Below are positions 14,582-23,475 of a stretch of DNA of 38,885 nucleotides, piece by piece (position 1 is the stretch's first letter; each line of letters opens with the position of its first letter). This stretch comes from Acidobacteriota bacterium (lineage in GTDB: Bacteria > Acidobacteriota > Terriglobia > Acidiferrales > UBA7541): the NCBI GenBank assembly GCA_023481105.1, contig JAMCWK010000115.1:1-38885 (forward strand), written 5' to 3'. A model generated the notes under the pieces. That model made no database searches, was not told where the DNA came from, and saw nothing but the letters and a program-made list of their open reading frames with translations. Position numbers and translations under genes: made by a program.

Positions 14582-14610
14582 TGTAGAGGCGGGCTTCAGC
14601 CCGGCATCTT
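14582..14610 (+). repeat. TGTAGAGGC-type hairpin element (plus orientation)
   Basis: TGTAGAGGCGGGCTTCAGCC continues CGGCATCTT. The arms CGGGCT (14590-14595) and AGCCCG (14598-14603) pair. With the copy at 14501 it forms a head-to-head pair about 55 bases apart between tRNA-Phe and the 3' end of ftsK. Confidence 0.7.
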
Positions 14611-14618
14611 GGGCTAAC

Positions 14619-16913
14619 TCACTTCATGGACTCGTCAAACTCTTTCATCCAATCTTTTTTCTTCAGGACTTCTCGCGGCCGCGGGCCGTCCGGCGGGCCC
14701 ACGATACCGTCCTTTTCCATCAAGTCAATCAGCCGCGCAGCGCGGCCATAGCCCACACGCAGGCGGCGTTGCAACGTGGAAGTTGATGCGCGGCCCATTT
14801 CGCAGACCACGCGCACGGCTTCCTGGTACAACTCGTCGTCCACTTCTTCGCCGTCTGCTTCGCCGCCTTCGTCGCGCGCCGCGCTTTCTTCCTTCGGCGC
14901 CTTGAGGAGTTCTTCGTTGTAGATGGCTTTGGCCTGCTGCCGCCAGAAGTCGCACACCGCCACCACTTCGTCTTCCGTCACCAGCGGCCCATGTACGCGG
15001 TGCAGCCGCGAGGAGCCCGCCGGCAGAAACAGCATGTCGCCGCGTCCCAGCAGCGATTCCGCGCCGTTGGCGTCCAGAATCGTCCGCGAGTCCACTTTGC
15101 TGGCCACGCGGAACGAAATGCGGGCAGGGAAGTTGGCTTTAATCAATCCGGTGATGACGTCCACCGACGGCCGCTGCGTCGCCAGAATCAAGTGGATGCC
15201 CACCGCACGCGCCATCTGCGCCAGACGCGTCACCGACTCTTCCACGTTGCTCGTGTCCACCATCATCAGGTCCGCCAATTCGTCAATGATGATGACGATG
15301 TACGGCAGCGGGCGGTGCTCCGTTTCTTCCAGCGAATCGAACAAATCGAGCGACTGTCCCTTGGCGAACGTGCGGTTGTACTGGTCAATGTTGCGCACGC
15401 CGCGCTGCGCCAGCAATTTCAGCCGCCGCTCCATCTCGCGCACCGCGTTGCGCAGCACGTTGGACGCAACCTTCGGATCCGTCACTACCGGCGTGTACAG
15501 ATGCGGAATATCCTCGTAAAGTCCCAGCTCCAGCCGCTTGGGGTCCACCAGCACCAGCTTCAATTCCTCCGGCGTGGCTTTATACAGCATGGAAATAATC
15601 ATGGAGTTGATGAGCACGCTTTTTCCGGTGCCCGTCGAGCCGGCAATCAGCAGGTGCGGCATTTGTGCGAGCTCGGTGGCCTTGATGCGCCCGACCAAAT
15701 CTTTCCCCAGCGCCATGGTCAGCTTGGAAGTGGAGTTCACGAACTCCGGCGACTCCACCACTTCGCGCAGCACGATGGTCTGTCGATGATGGTTGGGCAT
15801 TTCGATGCCCACCGTGGATTTTCCGGGGATGCGCTCCATCAGGATGGATTCCGCCTTGAGCGCCAGGCACAGGTCGTCGCTGAGCCCGATGATGCGGCTG
15901 TACTTCACGCCTGCCTCGGGCTTGAATTCGTAGGTGGTCACCACCGGGCCGGGATTGATTTGCGTGACGTGCCCGATGACGTCAAATTCCTTGCACTTTT
16001 GCTCGATGGCCCGTGCGCATTCCTTCAAATCGTCTTCTTCCAATCGTTCCGCGCGCTCCGCCAAGCGCAGCAAACTCGGCGACGGCAAACGGTAATTCGT
16101 TTTTCCGCGCGCGATTTTCGGCTCGGCGCCGCTGACCGCCAGCTCGGCCGGCACTCCATCCTTGGATTTCACAAGCGTCAATTCAATTTTCGGCTCTGGC
16201 TTCTCTTTGCTCGTTTTTTCCGGTGGCGCCAGAGGCGCAATCGTTTGCGGCGGCGCGGGGGGACGCCCGGCAATCTGAATTTCCGTCACGCGCTTCTTTA
16301 ACCGCTGCTGTTCGCGCGCCTCCCGCCAGGCCTTCCATTTCGCCTGGAGTTTCGCAAACGGGGTCGCTTTCTCGCGCAGCCATTCGCTGCTCGCGCTGAA
16401 GGAGAATCTTGTGGTCAGGAAAAGCGCGGTCAGAAAGAAGCACACGGCCAGCACGTGCGCGCCGACCGGGTTGAACCCCGCTAGCAGCCCGCGCGACAGC
16501 AACACGCCCAGCAACCCGCCCGCGGCCACCGTGCCGCGCACGTCCGGCAGCCCCAACAGCGCGAGAAGCGCGGAAAGGGAAGCAATCAGCAGCGACATGC
16601 CGCAGAGTTTCACGATGGGCGACGTCACCGCCTGGCTGCGGAACCACCGCATCCCCACCACAAAAATGCTCACCGGCAGAAGAAACGCCGCGTAGCCCAG
16701 CAACTGGAACAGCAGGTCCGCGCCGTGCGCACCGACCGGGCCAATCCAGTTGCGCGCCGGCTGCGCGCCTGCTGGCGGCGCGGCCACATTCAGCGCGGCA
16801 TCGTGCGGATTGTACGAAAGCAGGCTCAGCGCCATCAGAATCGCGATGGTCACGCCGAGAAAGCCCACCAATTCGTTCAAACGGTGATTCTCAGTTGGCG
16901 TAAGAATGCGCAC
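14619..16913 (-). CDS. ftsK: DNA translocase FtsK/SpoIIIE
   Basis: The 764-residue product is an FtsK-type translocase that moves chromosome ends through the division septum and aids XerCD dimer resolution. About four membrane segments fill the first 170 residues. A charged/Pro linker runs to about 270; this is short, so the protein is nearer SpoIIIE than E. coli FtsK. The alpha/beta RecA-like motor follows, with Walker A GSTGTGKS (425-432) and Walker B IIIDE (541-545). The gamma winged helix (about 695-764, CEMGRASTSTLQRRLRVGYG) reads KOPS DNA sites. The start is GTG with AGGAG 6 bases upstream. It is followed by tRNA-Phe about 170 bases later. Nothing is broken. Confidence 0.97.
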   Translation of the reverse strand: MRILTPTENHRLNELVGFLGVTIAILMALSLLSYNPHDAALNVAAPPAGAQPARNWIGPVGAHGADLLFQLLGYAAFLLPVSIFVVGMRWFRSQAVTSPIVKLCGMSLLIASLSALLALLGLPDVRGTVAAGGLLGVLLSRGLLAGFNPVGAHVLAVCFFLTALFLTTRFSFSASSEWLREKATPFAKLQAKWKAWREAREQQRLKKRVTEIQIAGRPPAPPQTIAPLAPPEKTSKEKPEPKIELTLVKSKDGVPAELAVSGAEPKIARGKTNYRLPSPSLLRLAERAERLEEDDLKECARAIEQKCKEFDVIGHVTQINPGPVVTTYEFKPEAGVKYSRIIGLSDDLCLALKAESILMERIPGKSTVGIEMPNHHRQTIVLREVVESPEFVNSTSKLTMALGKDLVGRIKATELAQMPHLLIAGSTGTGKSVLINSMIISMLYKATPEELKLVLVDPKRLELGLYEDIPHLYTPVVTDPKVASNVLRNAVREMERRLKLLAQRGVRNIDQYNRTFAKGQSLDLFDSLEETEHRPLPYIVIIIDELADLMMVDTSNVEESVTRLAQMARAVGIHLILATQRPSVDVITGLIKANFPARISFRVASKVDSRTILDANGAESLLGRGDMLFLPAGSSRLHRVHGPLVTEDEVVAVCDFWRQQAKAIYNEELLKAPKEESAARDEGGEADGEEVDDELYQEAVRVVCEMGRASTSTLQRRLRVGYGRAARLIDLMEKDGIVGPPDGPRPREVLKKKDWMKEFDESMK

Positions 16914-17115
16914 AAAACTCTCCTGCTTGCCCAGAGCAATGCGACGGGCCGAATGGGGGGAAGGCTCCAGCGTTGATCGGGTCGCGCGGGCGCTGTCGCG
17001 CGGAGGCCCTACCGGAGGACTGCGACAACGAAATCACTATACCAAGCGGACTGCGCCGAACAACAAATATCTTGGCTGCATGTGTTTAGGGGTAACGGAC
17101 AAGAACCGCCGTGGA

Positions 17116-18006
17116 TTAGACCAATCCCGCTGCCCACGCCAGCACTGCGGTGCCCACAACGATGCGGTAAATGGCGAATGGCACAAAGCCGTGCTTCCGC
17201 ACCCAGGCCATGAACCACGCCACCGACCCGTACGCCACGATGAACGACACCACGAAGCCGATGCCCAACACAATCCATCCATGCGCATCAATATCGCTCA
17301 CGCCGATGGGATTTTCGCCGTTGCCCAGCAGCGATTTCAGGAGGTCGTATCCTGCCGCCGCGCACATCGTTGGAATCGAAAGGAAAAACGAAAACTCCAG
17401 CGCTGCCGCCCGCGACATTCCCGCCAACTGCCCGCCGGCAATCGTGGCCATCGAGCGCGACGTCCCCGGAAACACTGCCGACAGCACCTGACACGCCCCA
17501 ATCCACACCGCTTGCCCCAGGGTCATTTCCTCCATGTGCCACGTGCGGATGCGGCTCGCAGGCGCGCTGGCTCCCGCTTGCTCCGCCGCCGCGTTTCGCG
17601 CGTCCACCGCCCACATCACGATTCCGCCTACCAGCAGGGAAGCGCCCATCACATACAAGCTTTCCAGATGCTCGCCGATGACCTTCGTCAGCAGGAACGC
17701 AGGAACCGCAGTAACCACAAATGCCACTAGCGTGAGGCTCAGAGGATGTGTCAGCCATGTGCGCTCGCCGCCCTCGCCCTTCGGAAACGTCGCCGCGAAT
17801 TTCCGGATGCGCCCCGCGAAATACACGGGCAAGCTCAGAATCGCGCCCAACTGAATCACCACCGTGTACGTCTTCCAGTACCCGCTGGTCAAGCTGACGC
17901 CGAGGAGCGCTTCCGCAATGCGCAGGTGCGCCGTGGAGCTCACCGGAAGAAACTCCGTCAGCCCTTCGATGATTCCCAGCAGGATGGACAGCAAGTAGTC
18001 GTTCAA
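17116..18006 (-). CDS. uppP: Undecaprenyl-diphosphatase
   Basis: The 296-residue integral membrane protein dephosphorylates undecaprenyl diphosphate so the lipid carrier can be reused for peptidoglycan and other surface polymers. The BacA/UppP motifs are present: EGLTEFLPVSSTAH at 14-27 with E14, E18 and H27, and PGTSRSMATI further on, with the catalytic region facing the periplasm. About eight hydrophobic segments are visible. It starts with TTG, preceded by GAGGA. It is the last gene of rnj-rimI-uppP, 15 bases after the acetyltransferase stop. It confers bacitracin resistance when overproduced in other species. Confidence 0.96.
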   Translation of the reverse strand: MNDYLLSILLGIIEGLTEFLPVSSTAHLRIAEALLGVSLTSGYWKTYTVVIQLGAILSLPVYFAGRIRKFAATFPKGEGGERTWLTHPLSLTLVAFVVTAVPAFLLTKVIGEHLESLYVMGASLLVGGIVMWAVDARNAAAEQAGASAPASRIRTWHMEEMTLGQAVWIGACQVLSAVFPGTSRSMATIAGGQLAGMSRAAALEFSFFLSIPTMCAAAGYDLLKSLLGNGENPIGVSDIDAHGWIVLGIGFVVSFIVAYGSVAWFMAWVRKHGFVPFAIYRIVVGTAVLAWAAGLV

Positions 18007-18021
18007 CGCTTCCTCACAATT

Positions 18022-18480
18022 TCACTTCGGTGCCGGCGCGAGCAGCTTGTGCATCTCGTACGCGTCCAACTGATTCGAGTAGTAGCCCTTCAGCACGCCC
18101 TGCGTACGATAGCCATGCTTTTTCCAGAAGGCAATTGCCGCTGCATTATCGGTTGCTGTTTCCAGCGACACGCGCCGCACGCCCGCATCGAACATCCGCG
18201 CCTCGGCCGCGGCGAGCAACGCCGTGCCGACGTCCCGCCTTCGGCGGGCCTCGGTGACGTCCAGCGTGATGATGTGCCCCAGATTTCCTTCTTGCGCCGT
18301 GAGGATGAATCCGATGATGTCCGAGCCGATTTCCGCCACCAGGCAATCCGCGCCCGGCAGCCGCAAATACCACTTCATCTCTCGACGCGAATAGGCAATC
18401 TCCGGGGGATAGCACTGCTGGTCGAGCTGATACAACGCTTCGACGTCCTCTGGCTTGTACGGGCGAAGCGCGGCGTCCAC
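18022..18480 (-). CDS. rimI: RimI-like GNAT N-acetyltransferase
   Basis: The 152-residue GNAT-fold product would acetylate N-terminal alpha-amines, S18 being the classical RimI target. It has the acetyl-CoA pyrophosphate loop in DVTEARRRRDVGTALL (Q/R-x-x-G/A type) and the C-terminal NAAAIAFWKKHGY block with the Asn and Tyr typical of RimI. The neighbours, RNase J before and UppP after, give no substrate. GTG 18480 begins 3 bases after the RNase J stop, implying translational coupling. Because RimI homologues are broad in specificity, the family is sure but the substrate is not. Confidence 0.82.
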   Translation of the reverse strand: MDAALRPYKPEDVEALYQLDQQCYPPEIAYSRREMKWYLRLPGADCLVAEIGSDIIGFILTAQEGNLGHIITLDVTEARRRRDVGTALLAAAEARMFDAGVRRVSLETATDNAAAIAFWKKHGYRTQGVLKGYYSNQLDAYEMHKLLAPAPK

Positions 18481-18483
18481 GGC

Positions 18484-20151
18484 TTACACTTCGAGGATGA
18501 CCGGCAAGATCAGCGGCCGCTTGGCGGTCTGCTTGTTCAGATAGCGCTTCAGGTCCACGCGGATTTTTTCTTTAATGACGCTCCAATCCGCCATTTCCTC
18601 TGGATTGGATTGTGCCATCGTGCGCACCACCACTTCGCGCGCACCGGCCATCACTTCCTGCCCGTCGTCGGCGGAGAGGAATCCGCGGCTGACCACTTCC
18701 GGCGAGCCTTCCACCGTTCCCGTGTGCTTATCAATCGCAATAATCGGCACCACCACGCCGTCTTCCGAAAGGTGTTGCCGGTCGCGGATGACCACCTCTT
18801 CGATTTCTTCCAGCGAACCCGAATCCACCAGCACGCGTCCGGCCTTCACTTTTTCACGCCGGTACGCGCCTTCTTCGGTGAACTCAATCGGCTGCCCATC
18901 TTCAATCACAAAGATTTCGCCGCTGACTGTGCCCACCTGCTGCGCCAGCGCCGCGTGACGGAAGAGCATGCGGAACTCGCCGTGCACCGGGATAAAATAT
19001 TTCGGCCGCACAAGGTTCAGCACCAGCTTCAACTCCTCCTGGCTGGCGTGGCCCGACACGTGAATCGGTGCGCGCCCGCCGTCCTCGTAGTAAATCAGCG
19101 CCCGCTTCCTGAACATGTGGTCAATCATGCGGAAGATGGGCTTCTCGTTGCCGGGAATGATGCGTGAAGACAAAATCACCGTGTCGTTTTCGTCCACCGT
19201 CAACTGCCGGTGGTTGTCCACGGCCACCCGCGAGAGCGCCGACATCGGCTCCGCCTGGCTCCCGCTCATCAGCACGACGAGCTTTTTCGGGTCAAACGCT
19301 TTCAAGTCCTGCGGCCGCACCACCATGCCATCAGGAATATTCAGCCGACCCAGCGCGTGGCTCAGCTCGACGTTGTTCACCATGCTGCGCCCGGTGAAGC
19401 CGACTTTGCGGCCCACAGTGCCCGCCACTTCGATGACCTGCTGGATGCGGTGGATGGACGACGCGAAGCACGACACAATCACTTTCCGCGGCGCGGCGCG
19501 GAATAATTCTTCCAGCCGCGGCAGCACCGCTCGCTCCGACGGCGTGTACCCCGCGCGCTCCACGTTCGTGCTGTCGCCGAACAGCGCCAGCACGCCTTCC
19601 TTGCCGTAGTTCGCCAGCGTGTGCAGGTCAAAGGGAAGCAGGTCGGTGGGCGTGGGATCAATCTTGAAGTCGCCGGTGTGAATCACCACGCCGAGCGGCG
19701 TGCGGATGGCCAGTGCCGCGCAGTCAATCGTGCTGTGCGTGACGTGGATGTACTCGATTTCGAACGCGCCGATTTCGATTTTCAGCCCGGTCTTTACTTG
19801 TCGCAGCGTGGCGTCGTCCAGCAAGCCGTGCTCTTCGAGCCGCCGCTTCACCAGTGCCAGCGTGTACTCCGTGCCGTAGATGGGCACGTTGATGTCGCGC
19901 AAAATGTACGGCAGCGCGCCGATGTGGTCTTCGTGGCCGTGCGTCAGCACAATCGCGCGCAAGTGCTTGCGGTTTTGCTTCAGGTAGGTGATGTCGGGGA
20001 TGACTACGTCCACGCCGAGCAGCTCGGCCTCGGGAAACATCATGCCCGCGTCAATGACGATCATGTCGTCGCCGTAACGCAACGCGAGCATGTTCATTCC
20101 GAATTCGCCCAACCCTCCGAGCGGCACTGCCCACAACGATTGCTGCTTCAA
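18484..20151 (-). CDS. rnj: Ribonuclease J
   Basis: The 555-residue metallo-beta-lactamase/beta-CASP ribonuclease matures rRNA and degrades mRNA with 5'-3' exo- and endonuclease activity. The zinc motif HGHEDH is at 71-76, and other ligands follow: H in YIHVTHSTID, D in HTGDFKID. The beta-CASP region (CFASSIHRIQQ, then VHGEFRML with the late histidine) and a C-terminal domain end at LPVILEV. TTG 20151 is preceded by AGAGGA. It heads the minus-strand run rnj-rimI-uppP. A CAACCTGC hairpin lies 60 bases upstream. Confidence 0.95.
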   Translation of the reverse strand: MKQQSLWAVPLGGLGEFGMNMLALRYGDDMIVIDAGMMFPEAELLGVDVVIPDITYLKQNRKHLRAIVLTHGHEDHIGALPYILRDINVPIYGTEYTLALVKRRLEEHGLLDDATLRQVKTGLKIEIGAFEIEYIHVTHSTIDCAALAIRTPLGVVIHTGDFKIDPTPTDLLPFDLHTLANYGKEGVLALFGDSTNVERAGYTPSERAVLPRLEELFRAAPRKVIVSCFASSIHRIQQVIEVAGTVGRKVGFTGRSMVNNVELSHALGRLNIPDGMVVRPQDLKAFDPKKLVVLMSGSQAEPMSALSRVAVDNHRQLTVDENDTVILSSRIIPGNEKPIFRMIDHMFRKRALIYYEDGGRAPIHVSGHASQEELKLVLNLVRPKYFIPVHGEFRMLFRHAALAQQVGTVSGEIFVIEDGQPIEFTEEGAYRREKVKAGRVLVDSGSLEEIEEVVIRDRQHLSEDGVVVPIIAIDKHTGTVEGSPEVVSRGFLSADDGQEVMAGAREVVVRTMAQSNPEEMADWSVIKEKIRVDLKRYLNKQTAKRPLILPVILEV

Positions 20152-20210
20152 ATCATTTCCTCTTTCCCAACGCGGCCATTCATCCTATCACACGGCTGTT
20201 TTCGGTGTTA

Positions 20211-20254
20211 TGTAGCGGCAACCTGCGTCGTCTTTGCGCAGGTTGCCACTCTTG
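20211..20254 (+). repeat. TGTAGCGGC-headed CAACCTGC hairpin, copy 1
   Basis: TGTAGCGGCAACCTGCG leads into a perfect 11-base inverted repeat: GGCAACCTGCG (20217-20227) and CGCAGGTTGCC (20237-20247), loop 9 bases. It lies between the 3' end of the GlsB-like gene and the start of rnj. Copies occur at 32900 and 33934. Confidence 0.85.
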
Positions 20255-20298
20255 ACTTTTGGATTTGGGATTTTGTGAAATCCGCGGATTCGTCAGCC

Positions 20299-20553
20299 TT
20301 AGTCGCCCTTGCCGCCGAACATCCGTGCGACACTCACCAGCACCACTGCTCCAACCGTCGCCGCCGCTAGGCTGTACAAGAATCCGCCGCCCCAAATTCC
20401 CAGCTTTGTGAAAATCCATCCGCCGAGCAGGGCACCAATCAGACCGAGGATTACATCCGCGAGGCAGCCGAAACCGCGCCCGCGCGAAATTTTCCCCGCC
20501 AGCCATCCCGCAATCAGGCCAATGAAGATCCATCCAATTAGGGAATTCCGCAT
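20299..20553 (-). CDS. GlsB/YeaQ/YmgE-family membrane protein
   Basis: The 84-residue product is almost all hydrophobic. It has three short Gly-rich membrane segments (IGWIFIGLIAGWLAGKI, ILGLIGALLGGWIF, LAAATVGAVVLVSV) and the family's GRGFGCLADVILGLIGA core. Proteins of this transglycosylase-associated family are induced under stress in several bacteria, and their mechanism is not known. ATG 20553 lies 18 bases after the agmatinase stop with GGGAG upstream, so it is probably in the same transcript. Confidence 0.9.
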   Translation of the reverse strand: MRNSLIGWIFIGLIAGWLAGKISRGRGFGCLADVILGLIGALLGGWIFTKLGIWGGGFLYSLAAATVGAVVLVSVARMFGGKGD

Positions 20554-20571
20554 CGCCCGTTTCTCCCGCGC

Positions 20572-21462
20572 TTATCTCGCGAAGATGTATCCCAGCGTCT
20601 TGTAAATCAATTTCGCTGCCAGAAAATCTGACGCGTGGTCGCCCGGCTGCGGCAGCAGCTCGACCACGTCCATCGCGACAATTCTCTTTTTCGCGGCCAC
20701 GGCGCGGATGAGCGACGTCACCTGCACCCAATCGAGTCCGCCCGGCTCCGGTGTGCCCGTGGCCGGCACATACGCCGGGTCGAACCCGTCGAGGTCCACG
20801 GTCAGGTAAACGTGTTCGCTCAAGTCCGCCACTACGCGCGGAATCCACGTCTCCAGCGGCGCGCGCACGATGTCCTTGCCCCAATAAATTTTCGTTCGCA
20901 GCGTGGGGATAGCTTCCGCTTCCTCCACGGAAATCGAGCGGATGCCCACCTGCACCGCGGGACAAATCTCCACCACCCGCCGCATTACCGACGCGTGGCT
21001 CGCCGCGTTGCCCTGGTAGGCTTCGCGCAGGTCCGCATGCGCGTCAATTTGCAGCACGGTCAGGCCGGAAAACTTTTTCGCCGCTGCGGCCACCAGCGGC
21101 GCCGTCAGCGAATGTTCGCCGCCTAGCGCCACGGGGAATTTGCCATCATTCAGCAGGCCCAGCTCCGCGGTGTGCAACTCTGCCAGCACGTGTTCGAGTG
21201 TGCCTTCCTGCGTATCAATGGGCCGCAGCGTGGCGATGCCGCATTTCTTGTAAATTTCGCAGCCAAGTTCCTCGTCGTACGTTTCCATGTTGCGGCTGGC
21301 GGCGATGATCGCCGCCGGGCCGTTGCGCGTGCCGCTCATGTACGTTGTGGTGCGTTCCAGTGGCACCGGGAAAATCACCGCGCGCGCGCTTGGGTAATTG
21401 GAATTTTCTTGCGGCAAGCCGCCGAAATTGTCCGGCAGGGTTTCTGTATAGCTTCGGATCAA
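20572..21462 (-). CDS. speB: Agmatinase
   Basis: The 296-residue ureohydrolase hydrolyses agmatine to putrescine and urea with a two-Mn centre. The ligands are H117 (GGEHS), D140, H142 and D144 (DAHADLR), and D223/D225 (TVDLDGFDPA), all intact. The length matches agmatinase rather than arginase, and the nearby arginine decarboxylase would supply agmatine. TTG 21462 is the likely start; the ribosome-binding site is weak. The DHS-like gene diverges from it on the other strand, the intervening 146 bases presumably holding both promoters. Confidence 0.93.
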   Translation of the reverse strand: MIRSYTETLPDNFGGLPQENSNYPSARAVIFPVPLERTTTYMSGTRNGPAAIIAASRNMETYDEELGCEIYKKCGIATLRPIDTQEGTLEHVLAELHTAELGLLNDGKFPVALGGEHSLTAPLVAAAAKKFSGLTVLQIDAHADLREAYQGNAASHASVMRRVVEICPAVQVGIRSISVEEAEAIPTLRTKIYWGKDIVRAPLETWIPRVVADLSEHVYLTVDLDGFDPAYVPATGTPEPGGLDWVQVTSLIRAVAAKKRIVAMDVVELLPQPGDHASDFLAAKLIYKTLGYIFAR

Positions 21463-21608
21463 GGGGCAGACCTTTCGGGACTCAACTCTTCCCGTTTCCT
21501 TTCCTTCAGATTATCCTATCCGTCGACGCACTTTTGTATTATCAATAGGCGCGTGACGCAAACAAAAAATTCCCGGCCGCGCGGTCCGGCCGGAGCCGAA
21601 GAGGATCA

Positions 21609-22694
21609 ATGCCCCAAAAGACAGTGACAGGTCGCATCTTGCACAATCCGGTGAAGGACCATCTGAAGCCGATTTTCCCGCTGGACCTTTCCAAATGCCG
21701 CACGATTGACCAGCTCGTGCGCGCCATGGGCCGCACTGCTTTCACTGGCCGTCAGATTGGCGACGCCGCCGACGTGCTCGAAGCCATGGCCCGCGACAAA
21801 GATTGCTTCGTCGTGCTCACGCTTTCCGGCGCGCTCACCGTCGGCAAGATGGGCCTCATCTTCTGCGACCTCGTCGAATCCGGCATCGTCAACGCCATCG
21901 TCTCCACCGGCGCGCTGATGGCCCACGGGCTCGTCGAAGCCACCGGCCTCTCACATTTTCGCTACGACGAAAAGATGGACGACCGCACGCTCTTCCGCGC
22001 CGGCTACAACCGCGTGTACGATTCCCTCGAGCCCGAAACGAATCTCGATCACGTCGAAGAAGTGGTGCAGGCCATCCTGATGGATTGGGATGCCGACGAC
22101 GTGGTTAGCAGTTGGAAGCTGCATCACCGCATCGGTGAGCTGCTGCACCGCACCACGAAGGGCCGTGGCATTCTCAAGTCCGCTTATGAGCGCAACGTGC
22201 CGGTCTTCGTGCCCGCCTTCACCGATTCCGAGCTGGGCATTGACTTCGCCCTGCATAAGATTCACCGCCAGCGCAAAGGCCTGCCGCTGCTGCGCTACGA
22301 CGCCTACGGCGATTTTGACAAATTTGCCAAGACCATGTTGGCCACGCGCCGCATGGGCGTCTTCACCGTCGGCGGCGGCGTGCCGCGCAACTGGACGCAG
22401 CAGTTCGGCGTCTATGCCGAGCTGCTTTCCCGCCGTGGGTACGAAAAAATTCCGCTCAAGCGTTACAACTACGGTCTGCGCATCTGTCCCGAGCCGGTGC
22501 ACTGGGGCGGCCTTTCCGGCAGCACATACACGGAAGCCGTCTCCTGGGGCAAGTTCGTGCCGCCGGAAGAAGGCGGGCGCTTCGCCGAGGTTTTCGACGA
22601 CGCCACGGTCGCGCTCCCGCTCGTTGTCGGCGCCGTCCTCGAACGCATCGGCTACCACCGCGGCAAGCGCCTGAAAAAACGCTTGCACGTGTAA
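21609..22694 (+). CDS. Deoxyhypusine synthase-like protein, probably a polyamine (homospermidine) synthase
   Basis: The 361-residue product matches deoxyhypusine synthase over its length, with NAD-binding and catalytic regions. The catalytic lysine is K315 in TEAVSWGKF, equivalent to K329 of the human enzyme, and the GVPRNWTQQ and SGALTVGKMG stretches are conserved. In eukaryotes and archaea this fold moves an aminobutyl group from spermidine to eIF5A. Bacteria have no eIF5A, and some bacterial members act as homospermidine synthases. Flanking by agmatinase and arginine decarboxylase supports a polyamine role. The start has AGAGGAT 4 bases upstream. The product formed is not proven here. Confidence 0.88.
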   Translation: MPQKTVTGRILHNPVKDHLKPIFPLDLSKCRTIDQLVRAMGRTAFTGRQIGDAADVLEAMARDKDCFVVLTLSGALTVGKMGLIFCDLVESGIVNAIVSTGALMAHGLVEATGLSHFRYDEKMDDRTLFRAGYNRVYDSLEPETNLDHVEEVVQAILMDWDADDVVSSWKLHHRIGELLHRTTKGRGILKSAYERNVPVFVPAFTDSELGIDFALHKIHRQRKGLPLLRYDAYGDFDKFAKTMLATRRMGVFTVGGGVPRNWTQQFGVYAELLSRRGYEKIPLKRYNYGLRICPEPVHWGGLSGSTYTEAVSWGKFVPPEEGGRFAEVFDDATVALPLVVGAVLERIGYHRGKRLKKRLHV

Positions 22695-22756
22695 TCTGCT
22701 TGGGAAATTTCGGAAGGGGAGCAGGAGCGGTGGAGCAGTGTGTCCGCCCGATGGGG

Positions 22757-23314
22757 CTAGTCGTCCCCGCCCAGCAGAAATGCTGCGGCGAGCACCGTTG
22801 TCCACAGCCCACGTTTATCGCCGACGGCGGACTGCGTGATGTTCATGGTGCGCACGATGCGGTTGGAAATTCTATAGACTTCTTTCTTCTCGTCCCACGA
22901 CAAATCCGGATCGAATTCCACGTTCAAAGTTGTCGCCAACATTTCCGCCGCCAACTCTTCCGCGTATTCGCCGGCGACTTCTTCCGGCTCGCCGAACGAG
23001 TGGTGCTCGGAGAGATAGCCGAACATGGATTTATCCGCCGGCAGCGCGAGTCCGATGCTCGCGGCGATCAGCCGGTGCGGCTCGCGCGTGGAATTTTCGC
23101 TGATGACGCAGAACGCCACCTGTCCGGGCTTGATGTGCTTCAGCCCTTCGCTGCGCGAAATCAGTTTGCAGCCCGGCGGAAAAATGGACGACACGCGCAC
23201 GATGTTGCACGCGGCGATGCCCGCATTGCGCAGCGCCAGCTCGAAACTGGAAAGCCGCTCGCGGTGCTTGCCCACGCCTTTGGTGAGAAAAATTCGCTTG
23301 GCGACGAAGGCCAT
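22757..23314 (-). CDS. Pyruvoyl-dependent arginine decarboxylase
   Basis: The 185-residue product is an archaeal-type arginine decarboxylase. This family cleaves itself between two serines, and the second becomes the pyruvoyl cofactor; the site is S42-S43 in NIVRVSSIFPPGCK. Conserved glutamate and glycine features of the active site include the YLSEHHSFGE segment. It makes agmatine from arginine, which the nearby agmatinase would convert to putrescine. The ATG at 23314 has no convincing ribosome-binding site, and the stop is convergent with the DHS-like gene about 60 bases away. Confidence 0.9.
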   Translation of the reverse strand: MAFVAKRIFLTKGVGKHRERLSSFELALRNAGIAACNIVRVSSIFPPGCKLISRSEGLKHIKPGQVAFCVISENSTREPHRLIAASIGLALPADKSMFGYLSEHHSFGEPEEVAGEYAEELAAEMLATTLNVEFDPDLSWDEKKEVYRISNRIVRTMNITQSAVGDKRGLWTTVLAAAFLLGGDD

Positions 23315-23475
23315 CTATTTTGCCGGCGGGGCCGCAGCGGCGGCGGAAGGTGTGCGTTGTGTCGGAAGTGTCATAAAATTTTTTGCGCGTGAAAATTAAC
23401 AAGAACGGAATGCAGTGTCAACACCTTTGTGACTTTCCTTCCTCAGGCGTTCTGTCGCGCGGCGTCGCTTCCGCT

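Noticed and set aside
14501-14610. Repeats as a CRISPR array
   Set aside because: Repeats are two inverted elements, not regularly spaced direct repeats, and no cas genes are present.
14372-14618. Integrated element at tRNA-Phe
   Set aside because: No integrase, no duplicated tRNA 3' end and no foreign genes follow. Only short repeats are present.
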